Assembly (NCBI GenBank): GCA_965262565.1
Contig: CBDHFQ010000038.1
Coordinates: 1 to 64,000, forward strand
Reading direction: 5' to 3'
DNA from: CBDHFQ01 sp965262565
GTDB lineage: Bacteria > Bacteroidota > Bacteroidia > J057
Length of the DNA: 64,000 bases
Under the pieces are notes generated by a model, which had not been told where the DNA came from, searched no databases, and saw only the letters and a list, made by a program, of their open reading frames with translations. Positions within the stretch are counted from its first letter, which is position 1, and every line of letters begins with the position of its first letter. Position numbers and translations under genes: made by a program. Shown here piece after piece: positions 52,845 to 62,018 of the stretch.

Positions 52845-53366
52845 CTAGTATACCTTTGTTCCATTAAGCAACCACTGACTCCACAGCCAATTATACGTAT
52901 GAACACTGTCAGTAGCTACCTCTTGTTCATTGTACACGGTATTACCCTCGTTTTTCCACTGAAAAATTCCTCCGTATAAATTTCGCACTTCTTTAAAACC
53001 CATTGAGGATAATTTTTCTCCTATATCTTCACTCCTTTTACCAACAGAACAATATACAAGAACTGGTTTATCTTTGGGAATATCTTTAACGAATTTCGGG
53101 CGGAAATTTTCGTAACTCACTTGTTTTGCATTTGGTAAATGGCTTACCCTAAATTCTTCTTCTTCTCTGATATCCAGAATGGTAAAAGAGGATAATCCCC
53201 TTTCTTTAACTTCTCTAGGATAGATAAGGGGCACTGTTTCCTTATACAGTTGCTTTAACATGGTATCAAAATCTTCCTGATTTCGCTGACTATAAATGCA
53301 CCCCATCTGAAAAGATAATAGAACAAAGACACATGCACATCCAACATTTTTCATTTTAAAAACCAT
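52845..53366 (-). CDS. Exported rhodanese-domain protein
   Basis: 173 residues. An N-terminal hydrophobic signal ends at MGC (possible lipobox with a poor -3 residue). The rhodanese domain (about 48-145) has ILDIREEEEFRVSHLPNAKQV and the active-site loop CSVGKRSE, whose Cys would carry a persulfide. A C-terminal segment with Trp residues follows (YNWLWSQWLLNG). An ATG four codons downstream is an alternative start. It lies 40 bases from the aquaporin gene on the same strand. Confidence 0.87.
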   Translation of the reverse strand: MVFKMKNVGCACVFVLLSFQMGCIYSQRNQEDFDTMLKQLYKETVPLIYPREVKERGLSSFTILDIREEEEFRVSHLPNAKQVSYENFRPKFVKDIPKDKPVLVYCSVGKRSEDIGEKLSSMGFKEVRNLYGGIFQWKNEGNTVYNEQEVATDSVHTYNWLWSQWLLNGTKVY

Positions 53367-53406
53367 ATTTTCAAATTGTTAACTTAATTTATGCGAATCT
53401 TCTGCC

Positions 53407-54150
53407 TTAAAGGTTACCAATTCCTACAAATAATAACCCTGCAATTATTCCCCCCACCAGTGGTCCTAAAACAGGTATCCAGGAATATCCCCAATCACTA
53501 TCTCTTTTGTTTTTTATAGGTAAAACTGCATGAGCAATTCTCGGCATTAAATCTCTAGCTGGATTAATAGCATATCCAGTGGTTCCTCCAAGAGATAACC
53601 CAATAGAAAATACGATTAACCCTACAGGTAAAGCTCCGATAGATCCCAATCCCATTTTCGTTCCTGCCAGATCAGAAGATAGAATTTCAGGATCCGCCAG
53701 ATATAATACGGCAAATACAAGGACAAATGTGCCTATGACTTCAGAAAAAAAGTTATTGATAGTATTTTTTATTGCTGGAGCTGTACAAAAAACGGCTAGT
53801 TTAGTATCTGTTTCATCAGTTCTATCCATATGATCTTTATACATCAGCCATACCGTCACAGCACCTAAAAATGCTCCTAAAGCCTGAGCAGACAGGTAGG
53901 TTGCCATGTCAGAGAGCTCAAACTTTCCTGCTGAATATAGTCCGAAAGTTACTGCTGGATTAAGATGAGCCCCGCTAAATTGTCCTGTAATTAAAACTGC
54001 TACAAATACTGCCAGCCCCCAGCCAGCCGTTATTACCATCCAACCACTATCATTCCCTTTAGTATCTTTGAGTATTACGTTTGCTACTACTCCATTACCT
54101 AACAATAGTAATATGTAAGTCCCGATAAATTCTGCTGTAAAATTGTCCAT
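53407..54150 (-). CDS. Aquaporin / glycerol facilitator (MIP family)
   Basis: 247 residues with six membrane helices and two pore half-helices. The NPA boxes are HLNPAVTFGL and INPARDLMPR. The Asp after the second NPA (NPARD) is typical of glycerol-transporting GlpF-type channels. A GlpF-like charged start (MDNFTAEFIGTYILLLLGNG) is also present. No glycerol kinase or dehydrogenase is in the window, so water or another small solute is possible. Confidence 0.92.
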   Translation of the reverse strand: MDNFTAEFIGTYILLLLGNGVVANVILKDTKGNDSGWMVITAGWGLAVFVAVLITGQFSGAHLNPAVTFGLYSAGKFELSDMATYLSAQALGAFLGAVTVWLMYKDHMDRTDETDTKLAVFCTAPAIKNTINNFFSEVIGTFVLVFAVLYLADPEILSSDLAGTKMGLGSIGALPVGLIVFSIGLSLGGTTGYAINPARDLMPRIAHAVLPIKNKRDSDWGYSWIPVLGPLVGGIIAGLLFVGIGNL

Positions 54151-54382
54151 AAATCTGAGAAGGGTTAGTTAAGGTTCATACATTGATTTTTACAAATAAA
54201 GCAATTAGTAAGTCAATTTATTCATAATTCATTTTTTCTACCCTAGAGGTAAAGTTATATTGCGAATTCGTAAATGTTTAATCATAATTTAGACTGAGTT
54301 TTTTTGGTGTTTAATCTTGTTCTTATTTGTAAATTTATTGATATAATATTGATTAAAATAGGTTACTCCTTTATAGGCTAGC

Positions 54383-57300
54383 ATGCGGGATAGATTACTA
54401 GTATTTTTAACCAGTGCCAATCGATACGCGAGTGGGCTTCGTCCTGTTTCTATAGACCAGGAGAGTAGAGATGTTGCTGAAATTTTGAGGCCTTTGATCG
54501 ATCAGGAGGTTTGTGAACTGCTCATGGAAGGAGGAAGAGGGGATACTTTTTTCTGGGATATCCTACATAATCCTGCATCATACCAAAATTTAATTTTACT
54601 CCATATAGCAGGTGGGGCAGCGGATGGAAATGCCTTGAGATTTGACACAAAAAATGGAGAAAAGGAAATTGAATTTGAAGAGCTTGCTCAGCTACTTTCT
54701 GCCTTTCCCAGACTGAAGCTGGTTTTTATTACAGGAAGTGGTGGTTCACAATTGGTAAATTGTCTGCTATCACACGGCATTCCAGCTGTTATTCATACAG
54801 CTTTTTATGACGTGGAGACCAGCATTCCACAGGAATTTTATATTCAATTATCTCAGTATAAAACCTTAAAACAAGCATTTGGATATACTACAATCAAAGA
54901 TGACACGCTTCAATACGAACTGTTGACCTTTGATAAGGACAAAGATATTAAGCTGTTTAAAGAAGATCCTTTTCCACAAGGATTGTATGTTCTGGAAGAA
55001 AAAGAGAGTGTTCTTAATTGGCGATTTCCGCCAGGATTATCTTCTCTAGAAAAAGAGGAATCAAAGGATAATTCTCTGGAAGAGCTAGAAGCGAAGTCTA
55101 TCGCAAAGCGCTCCCGCAAACGCCTTTTGTTTGGTATGGGATCAGTATTTAGTATTCTGGCCGTTATCATTTTTTTCTTTTCCCCATACAGCCTTCAACT
55201 TAGGCAGCGACTATTTTCCAATAATGCTTGTCCATTCCCCTTGGAAAGTGATACTTATCACGTCCTAGTATTACCGACTTTCGATCCTTCAGATTGTTCA
55301 AAAGAATATTCTCCTTTTAAAGAAGCTCTTATTGATCAGATCAAAACCCTAAAATCGAGGAATAAACTCAATATTGACATACGTACTTCTTCTCTTCCCT
55401 GTCCCCCTTCTAAAGAAGATATTCAAAGTTCCGGTGTAGGTTGTAATGCCCATCTGGCCATTTGGGGAGAATTAACTTCTACAGGAAAATTAGATATTTA
55501 TTACCATCCTCTTAATCAATATGATGAGGTACTATTCACAGGTAACGAATTTCCTCACTTTTCAATTTCGGCAGAGAATATTTACCAGCAAAAAGAGGAA
55601 ACCATTAAACCCTTGAAAGACATCATCTTTTGGGCACTGGGAATAAAAAGATTTGAACAACAGGAATATGTATCTGCCATCACTTATTTTAAGCGAATTA
55701 GAGACTTATCTGGAGACCAGCAGGCAGCTGTGGATCTAATTTTAACGCAGTGCTACAAACATACTGATTTGTATGAGGAGGCAAGAGCTCATTTAGATAA
55801 ATTTATCAGTAAATATCCTAATCAGGCCGAAGCATTAAATGATAGAGGTTTTATTTTAGCCAAAGGAGGAGAAGATAATTTAGCCTTACAGGATTTCAAT
55901 AATGCTATTCAACTAGACCCTGAGAATATTGACGCCTATTTAAATAGAGGGAATTTATATAAAGAGCAAGGACTTTACGATAAGGCCTTAGCTGATTACA
56001 ATAAGGCCATAGAATTAAATTCATCTCATCCTTCGGTCTATTACTATCGAGGAATTTTAAATATGGATATCGACAATATTGATCTGGCATTAAATGATTT
56101 TCAGCAAGCCATCGACATTGATCCTAATTATTTGCCGCCTTACTTGGGAGTTGGAAAATTGTATTTAAAATCCCAAGAGGCTGAAAGTGCTTTAGAGGAA
56201 CTCAATAAATTACTTCGCCTCGATCCTGAAAATGAAGAAGCTTACAGAACCAGAGCCAAGGCATTAGTTCAACTTCAAAGGTACGATCAAGCTATTATCG
56301 ATTATACAAATGCAATAAATCTGGTAGCGAGATCTACTGAGTCTTTACTTGAAAGAGGACGACTTTATAAGCTTTATAAGCAATTTGATAAAGCGATAAA
56401 TGACTTTACTGATCTTATAAATATAGATCCTAACATAGCAGAAGCATACAAATTACGGGGGGAATCATATCGAGAATCTGGACAATATGAAAAAGCAATA
56501 GTAGATTTTTCCAAACTTATTGCCCTGGAACCCAATCAAGCCGATGGTTATTTTTCCCGTGCCTTAACTTATCAGGTCGCCAACCAGTTCGAAAACGCTA
56601 AAGAGGATTATACCTCTGCTATCCAGTTGAATTCTACAAATGCGGATGCTTATTACAGAAGAGCTTTACTTTACTTCGAATTCGAAGAATATGAAAAAGC
56701 ACTATCTGACGTAAATGAAGCCATTTCCCTAAATCCTGACAGTGCTAATCCGTTTATATATAGAGGAAATATATTTTCAGCATTAAATGAAACTGACAAA
56801 GCTATCTCTGATTATGAGACAGCATTGAAACTTGATTCAAGGTCTGCCCAGGCTTATTACAGAAGAGGTGTTCAGTATCTAACGATGAATCAACTTGAGC
56901 AAGCTGAAAATGACCTAGAGAAGGCTATTTCTATTGATCCCAATCTAATCCAAGCTCATCTCTATTTAGGGGATCTTTATGTAGAAGCAAAACAATACAC
57001 AGATGCTATTGCCTCTTTTGGTGAAGCACTAAAAATCGATCCTAGTGCTACCGATGCGTACGCAAGAAGAGCCAGGCTATATTTGCGTTTTCTCCAATAT
57101 GAGGATGCTATAAAAGACTACAAAGAGGCAATAAGAATACAACCGGGTAATCCTTCATTATATGTAGAGAGAGGAAGGACTCATCAGGCTCTGGATGAAT
57201 ATGAAAAGGCTTTGACAGATTTTGATGCAGCGATAGAAATTTCCCCGGATTCAGTAAGGGCTTACGTGTATAGAGGAATGCTCCAAACAGAATTGAGAAA

Positions 57301-57952
57301 TTATACGGAAGCTATTTCAGACTTTAATACTGCACTGGAAAAGAACCCAAATCATGTAGAAGTATATTTTGGAAGAGGGTATCTGTATTATAAACTTGAT
57401 AACTATAAAGATGCTCTGACAGATTATAATGAAGCTATCCTTAGGAATCCAAATTACGCTGAGGTATATTATCACAGAGCCTTGTTACACGAAGAAATGC
57501 AACAGCCAAATCAAGCACTCAAGGATTACACAAAAGCGATACAAATCGATCCTCAATTTACCATGGCTTATAATAATCGTGGAAATCTCACTAGAAATGA
57601 AGGAAAATATCAGCAAGCCCTTGAAGACTACAACTCTGCTATAGAATATGGGTCGAGAATTCCAGATCCCTATTACAATCGCGGATTTCTATATTTTATG
57701 GAGGGCGACTACGATCTGGCTGTAAGTGATGTCCAAAAAGCGATATCGTTAGATCCTCAGAATGGTATGAGCTATGGCCTATTGGCGAAAATATTTGCAA
57801 AACAAAATAAAGAAGATTTATTCTACAGAAATTTGGAAATAGCACTGCAAATGGGCTATCCCAGTAAAGATTTTGAAATTGATCCTGTCTATGAAGATTA
57901 TCAAGATCGATTTAAGTTCACTCAATTAATTGATAAATACAGAAGAGATTAA
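54383..57952 (+). CDS. CHAT-like/transmembrane/TPR protein, large paralogue
   Basis: 1,189 residues. Residues 1-170 resemble a CHAT (caspase-like) domain: ILLHIAGGAADG (71-82) where active members have H-x-x-GHG, and LVFITGSGGSQL (113-124) where they have a Cys. So both catalytic residues appear lost. One membrane helix spans 249-267. A conserved middle domain (280-415, HVLVLPTFDPSDC... HLAIWGEL) is shared with the gene at 59165. About twenty TPRs fill 425-1170 (for example DNLALQDFNNAIQLDPENIDAYLNRG). Topology suggests the TPRs are outside or inside depending on insertion; I cannot decide. It overlaps the convergent T9SS gene by 4 bases. Confidence 0.75.
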   Translation: MRDRLLVFLTSANRYASGLRPVSIDQESRDVAEILRPLIDQEVCELLMEGGRGDTFFWDILHNPASYQNLILLHIAGGAADGNALRFDTKNGEKEIEFEELAQLLSAFPRLKLVFITGSGGSQLVNCLLSHGIPAVIHTAFYDVETSIPQEFYIQLSQYKTLKQAFGYTTIKDDTLQYELLTFDKDKDIKLFKEDPFPQGLYVLEEKESVLNWRFPPGLSSLEKEESKDNSLEELEAKSIAKRSRKRLLFGMGSVFSILAVIIFFFSPYSLQLRQRLFSNNACPFPLESDTYHVLVLPTFDPSDCSKEYSPFKEALIDQIKTLKSRNKLNIDIRTSSLPCPPSKEDIQSSGVGCNAHLAIWGELTSTGKLDIYYHPLNQYDEVLFTGNEFPHFSISAENIYQQKEETIKPLKDIIFWALGIKRFEQQEYVSAITYFKRIRDLSGDQQAAVDLILTQCYKHTDLYEEARAHLDKFISKYPNQAEALNDRGFILAKGGEDNLALQDFNNAIQLDPENIDAYLNRGNLYKEQGLYDKALADYNKAIELNSSHPSVYYYRGILNMDIDNIDLALNDFQQAIDIDPNYLPPYLGVGKLYLKSQEAESALEELNKLLRLDPENEEAYRTRAKALVQLQRYDQAIIDYTNAINLVARSTESLLERGRLYKLYKQFDKAINDFTDLINIDPNIAEAYKLRGESYRESGQYEKAIVDFSKLIALEPNQADGYFSRALTYQVANQFENAKEDYTSAIQLNSTNADAYYRRALLYFEFEEYEKALSDVNEAISLNPDSANPFIYRGNIFSALNETDKAISDYETALKLDSRSAQAYYRRGVQYLTMNQLEQAENDLEKAISIDPNLIQAHLYLGDLYVEAKQYTDAIASFGEALKIDPSATDAYARRARLYLRFLQYEDAIKDYKEAIRIQPGNPSLYVERGRTHQALDEYEKALTDFDAAIEISPDSVRAYVYRGMLQTELRNYTEAISDFNTALEKNPNHVEVYFGRGYLYYKLDNYKDALTDYNEAILRNPNYAEVYYHRALLHEEMQQPNQALKDYTKAIQIDPQFTMAYNNRGNLTRNEGKYQQALEDYNSAIEYGSRIPDPYYNRGFLYFMEGDYDLAVSDVQKAISLDPQNGMSYGLLAKIFAKQNKEDLFYRNLEIALQMGYPSKDFEIDPVYEDYQDRFKFTQLIDKYRRD

Positions 57953-58554
57953 TTGATCACAAGAGATTTGGTAATCGAAATGGAATGTTCCCTCCAATTT
58001 GCTTTTAAATAGTACAAGCCTTTTGTGAGATTTGAAAAATCTAATTTGTGTATACTGATTGCCGGAAGAAAAGCATCATACATCTTTTTTCCAACTGCAT
58101 TAAATAAGCTAATCCGCACTAATTCATCTTTCATCCCAGCTAAATCCACTGAAATTTGACCATTAGAAGGATTAGGATAAACTTTAATTAGATTTATTAA
58201 TGAGGATTCTCGCATTTGATTAACAATAGTAATCGCTTCCGTAACTGAATTGCCTAAATTATCTGTTACAGTAACAACGTGCATTCCAGCAGGTAGTTTA
58301 TTTGCTGTAGGCGTAAATTGAGGAGGGTTAGTATTCCAATGATATGTATATGTTTTTCCGTCTTCCTTTTCTACATATACAGTAGCTATACCATCATTCT
58401 TCCCTTTTACAGAAGCGTCTCTTTTTATAGATACATAAATTTGAGGGGAGGAAGAATTAGCCGGATAAAGAGAATTGTCTAAATCTTGTGAATACGCACA
58501 AGTTATAAATCCCCATATCAAACTTAAAGAAAAGATTCTGGTAAATATATACAT
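57949..58554 (-). CDS. Small T9SS-sorted protein with SprB-like repeat
   Basis: 201 residues. A signal peptide (FITCAYSQ) is followed by a SprB-type repeat (ASVKGKNDGIATVYVEKEDG, TYHWNT, KLPAGMHVVTVTDNLGNS) and a type A sorting domain (LIKVYPNPSNGQISVDLAG, LFNAVGKKMYD, GLYYLKANWREHSITKS-type end). The sorting domain sends the protein through the type IX secretion system to the surface. SprB repeats occur in gliding adhesins, but this protein holds only one. It sits between the two CHAT-like/TPR genes on the opposite strand. Confidence 0.85.
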   Translation of the reverse strand: MYIFTRIFSLSLIWGFITCAYSQDLDNSLYPANSSSPQIYVSIKRDASVKGKNDGIATVYVEKEDGKTYTYHWNTNPPQFTPTANKLPAGMHVVTVTDNLGNSVTEAITIVNQMRESSLINLIKVYPNPSNGQISVDLAGMKDELVRISLFNAVGKKMYDAFLPAISIHKLDFSNLTKGLYYLKANWREHSISITKSLVIN

Positions 58555-58747
58555 GGTAATAGAGCAAGGTTTAGAACAGTATTCTTCAATTTAGGCATAA
58601 ATATAGGGGGTAATTCTATTTTAACAATCCATTTGTTAGAGATCAGGTATATTTGTACATTTTTTATTAACATTTAAGATAACCATTCGATATTCTGGGA
58701 TATATGTAAGGATAAGGTTTCTTCTTCTCACAACTGAATGTTCGAAG

Positions 58748-58823
58748 TGATCATCTCTACTCGAAATTTCTCATTTAAAACAACAAATGATCATTAAACT
58801 TCCACAAGCCTAATGATCATCTC
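58748..58823. repeat. TGATCAT box cluster
   Basis: TGATCATCTC occurs at 58748-58757 and 58814-58823, with TGATCATT at 58788-58795. ATGATCATTA (58787-58796) and TAATGATCAT (58811-58820) form a perfect inverted repeat around a 14-base spacer. The core is itself a palindrome, as expected for a dimeric regulator site. It lies 340-420 bases upstream of the CHAT-like gene at 59165. Confidence 0.5.
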
Positions 58824-58853
58824 ACCAGAAGTATTGATTGTCATGTAAATAAC

Positions 58854-58919
58854 CATATCATTTTAAAAAATTGATATGATATGAGGATTTTCAAAGCACA
58901 TCCCATAAATATGATATGA
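58854..58919. repeat. ATATGATATGA direct repeats
   Basis: Eleven-base direct repeat at 58874-58884 and 58909-58919 (35 bases apart, start to start). CATATCA at 58854-58860 is the inverse of TGATATG at 58872-58878, giving a possible small hairpin. These may be operator sites, but AT-rich chance similarity is possible. Confidence 0.35.
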
Positions 58920-59164
58920 TGTTTGGAATAATCAAAAAACATATAATCTAGTCTACAAAAAAGATGTATGTTTATGGCTTGGTTTACCTCAGGGCTTAGA
59001 AGCCTAAACTCAGTAGTATAAAAAGGCAGGTACTTATAAAGTTCACTGATTGAAATGAATCCCGAGGTAATAAGAAGGATAAAATTAGTGCTAAAAATGA
59101 ACGCTTAATTGGATTTGTATTCAATGAATTCGATAAAATTACGTTTAATAAGAAAAGGTTTTCT

Positions 59165-61105
59165 ATGTCAGGTCGTTATCACTCGTATATAAGTAATCAA
59201 CTGAGTTATGGAATGGATTTTTCCCAAATGCCCGTTCGCTTACTTATTTCCCACATCCCGCCTTGTAATACAGAAGCACGATCCTCTACTTCTTATGCTT
59301 TAAATGAAATTGCTAGCTTGACAAAGCTATTTTCTCAATCTAGAGGAGGTAGATCCATTCAATTAATTCAACCTGATTATCTTCACCAAATCAGACAACA
59401 GCATTCAGATCTTGTCTCTAACAATAGCGAAACTATACATTTTTTGCATATCAGTGGTACTGAACTTACACGATCGGACGAAATCGATGAGTGGGTGGAA
59501 GTGATCGGTGCAATACCGGGTTTACAAATGGTTTTTCTTAATGGATGTGCTACACTAGAGATGGTGGAGAAATTAATGCTTAAAGACATCCCATTAATTA
59601 TTGCCACTAACAAAAAGGAGTCGACTACAGAATTAACACAGATAGCTCAACAGTTTTACACTTTATTACTTCAAGGATTTTCCCTACTGGAAGCCTTTGA
59701 AAGAATGGATGACTCTCCCATAAATGAATCTCAAATAGCCTGTGCCTATTATGATCTTGAACTGGATGCCTTACAATGGGAAAGACCTATCTACCTTCAA
59801 GAGTCTAAACCTCATCTTTTCTTATTAGCAGATCATGTAGATGTACTACAAACGAGCATTCCAAGTCCTTTGGGTTCGAATACAATATATTCTACGTATG
59901 AAGGTGAAGAATTATTAGCGTATGAAGAGTCCATCATGGACAGTTTTATGGAAGAAGTAGAGTCAGTTACTAACAACTATGCTGAGACTCCTTCTCATTC
60001 CACAGTAGATCCAAAAATAAAAGAAAATATTATCTCGAACTGGAAGATGCTGATTTTCACCTGTATTTTGTTCCTGGGAGGGATTTGTTGCTTCTCTTAT
60101 TATTTATATAGACCAGATATAGACGGTTTATGTGTGTTTAACTCGGAAGAACAAACTTATAATATTTTAATTTTACCTTTCGCTGATAAAGCAAATTGCG
60201 ACATTACAAATACCCCCTTTACCCAAACAGTATGGGGCTTTTTCAGTGATTTCAGTAACCAAAAACTCAATGTGCAATTACAACCCAAAGTCAATTGCCT
60301 GTTGAGAGCTGATCAGGCAATGAATCAAATGAATACTTGTCACATAGATTTACTTGTGTGGGGTAATTACTCAAATATCGGACAGGATTCTGCCCAGTTG
60401 GACATGTATTACATCACTAAAAATCGATCTAAAACAAAGATAGGAACAGGGAGGATAGCTACCAAAATAGGATATAAAGATCATCTCCCAGAACTTCCTC
60501 AAGAGATTAGACAAACACTCTGGCTGTTGATAGGACAAGGATTAAACAACAAATCCTATCACGAATTAGCTATCAAAACCTTAAATTATATTCCGCAAAC
60601 AAAGGAGGAAGCTTATATTCCTACAGCTATTTCGCTTGCTGAAGCGTTTACAGCAATAGGGGACTTCCCAAATGCATTGTATTATTACAACCTAATCCTT
60701 GAAATTCATCCTGACCACAAAGAGGCTCTTCACAAAAAATGTATCTTATCAGCTCAAACAGGACAACTTGACTCAGCTGCTATACACTTTGATCATCTCA
60801 TATCTACTTATCCAAATTTTTCAGGAGCTTATTACAATAGAAGTCTTTTACATCTAAAAAATGGACGAATTAATAAAGCAAGAGCCGATATTGAAAAAGC
60901 GATTCGTCTGAGTCCTGCTGATGGCAATGCTTATGGTATTTTAGCTTCTATTTATGCCCAAGAAAAGGAAACGGATTTATTCTATCACAATTTTGAAGTA
61001 GCTTTAAAAACTGGCCTCGACCTAGAACAATTCCTCGCTTACACTCCTTTAGCAGAATATAGAGACGAAGAAAGATTCCAACTTCTGATGAATAATTATC
61101 CCTGA
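59165..61105 (+). CDS. CHAT-like/transmembrane/TPR protein, small paralogue
   Basis: 646 residues with the same plan as the gene at 54383. The CHAT-like domain (20-190) has FLHISGTELTR (93-103) and MVFLNGCATLEM (122-133). Cys128 is in the canonical place, but the second His of the usual H-x-x-GHG is absent (GTE). FYTLLLQGFSLLEAFERM is the usual CHAT end helix. A membrane helix follows (294-315), then the shared middle domain (320-480, YNILILPFADKANC... DLLVWGNY) and two or three TPRs (490-620). The 610-base upstream region contains repeat boxes that may regulate it. Confidence 0.72.
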   Translation: MSGRYHSYISNQLSYGMDFSQMPVRLLISHIPPCNTEARSSTSYALNEIASLTKLFSQSRGGRSIQLIQPDYLHQIRQQHSDLVSNNSETIHFLHISGTELTRSDEIDEWVEVIGAIPGLQMVFLNGCATLEMVEKLMLKDIPLIIATNKKESTTELTQIAQQFYTLLLQGFSLLEAFERMDDSPINESQIACAYYDLELDALQWERPIYLQESKPHLFLLADHVDVLQTSIPSPLGSNTIYSTYEGEELLAYEESIMDSFMEEVESVTNNYAETPSHSTVDPKIKENIISNWKMLIFTCILFLGGICCFSYYLYRPDIDGLCVFNSEEQTYNILILPFADKANCDITNTPFTQTVWGFFSDFSNQKLNVQLQPKVNCLLRADQAMNQMNTCHIDLLVWGNYSNIGQDSAQLDMYYITKNRSKTKIGTGRIATKIGYKDHLPELPQEIRQTLWLLIGQGLNNKSYHELAIKTLNYIPQTKEEAYIPTAISLAEAFTAIGDFPNALYYYNLILEIHPDHKEALHKKCILSAQTGQLDSAAIHFDHLISTYPNFSGAYYNRSLLHLKNGRINKARADIEKAIRLSPADGNAYGILASIYAQEKETDLFYHNFEVALKTGLDLEQFLAYTPLAEYRDEERFQLLMNNYP

Positions 61106-61178
61106 TGATAAACTCAATTCGGGAAAAGTAGTCTTCCCCTTCTCAACATTTTAAGAAGTTTACTTTTCACATTGATCT

Positions 61179-61204
61179 GGAGCTAAAGCTTAGCTTCTTT
61201 TAAA
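61179..61204 (+). terminator. Hairpin terminator after CHAT-like gene
   Basis: Stem of six AT-rich pairs (61181-61186 and 61190-61195), extendable by a wobble and a GC pair, with a three-base loop, followed by CTTTTAAATTTT. Moderate support. Confidence 0.45.
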
Positions 61205-61309
61205 TTTTAGGGGTCTCCTACGTATTGTACTATCTGATCGGTTTCCACAAAAGAAAATTTTGGTATATTACTTTGTGTATCAATTTTCACAAATAAGTAA
61301 TATCATTAT

Positions 61310-61912
61310 ATGAAACCCACTCATCTGTTACTCCCGTTAGTCTTCTTTTTTACTTCCGTTTGCTTAATTAGTAGTGCTCAAGAGGAAGGTATGAATGCTA
61401 TTTTTAATGGTACTGATCTTACAGGTTGGGTAGTACCAGAAAATAATATTTATTGGAGTGTATCTGACGGCATATTAGCTGTAAAAAATGGACCTGAAAA
61501 AAAAGGATCTATTTTATGGACAGATAAGGAATATAGAGATTTTATTGTGCAATTGGACTTTCGATTTATTTCAGGAACGGTAGATTCAGGAGTATTTCTG
61601 CGCTCTGATAAACAACAAATTCAAATTGGTATTTCTGGCTCTCTTAAAAGAGATATGACTGCTTCCCCTTACATTCCGGGGAAAAAATATCCCGTAGAAG
61701 CGGAAGGAGTTGCAGAACTTTTGAAGCAAGACGATTGGAACTCCATGAAAATCCGGGCTGATAAAAATAAATATACGGTTTGGCTAAACGGAGAAGAGGT
61801 GATGAACTATACTTCAGATAATGCAGAAGAAGTAGGACCTATTGGCTTACAACTTCATCCTAACAACGAAATGGCCATAAACTTTCGCAATATAGAAGTG
61901 GCCGAACTTTAA
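61310..61912 (+). CDS. DUF1080 (3-keto-disaccharide hydrolase-like) secreted protein
   Basis: 200 residues with a signal peptide (VCLISSAQ). The DUF1080 sandwich is clear: FNGTDLTGWVVPENN, YWSVSDGILAVKNGPEKKGS, DFIVQLDFRFISGTVDSGVFLR, DDWNSMKIRADKNKYTVWLNGE and PIGLQLHPNNEMAINFRNIEV. Proteins of this family bind or cleave 3-keto-glycosides in Bacteroidota and Planctomycetota. Activity cannot be judged here. No sugar oxidoreductase is adjacent in the window. Confidence 0.9.
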   Translation: MKPTHLLLPLVFFFTSVCLISSAQEEGMNAIFNGTDLTGWVVPENNIYWSVSDGILAVKNGPEKKGSILWTDKEYRDFIVQLDFRFISGTVDSGVFLRSDKQQIQIGISGSLKRDMTASPYIPGKKYPVEAEGVAELLKQDDWNSMKIRADKNKYTVWLNGEEVMNYTSDNAEEVGPIGLQLHPNNEMAINFRNIEVAEL

Positions 61913-62018
61913 ATATCTGCGATCTATCCTTTATCATGGTAGAATGAAGAAATTTATCTGTCATGATCCATTGTTACCTTTTTAAGGTATTGACATCCAA
62001 ATAGAAATTTGAAAATAC

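Larger units (their letters stand above)
58555..59164. other. 610-base intergenic region with short repeats
   Basis: No open frame or RNA seen. It holds three TGATCAT boxes (58748, 58788, 58814), with a 10-base inverted repeat 58787-58796/58811-58820, and two 11-base direct repeats ATATGATATGA (58874-58884 and 58909-58919), one arm of which mirrors CATATCA at 58854-58860. A TATATTTG (58648-58655) fits a -7 element but has no -33 partner. Confidence 0.55.
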
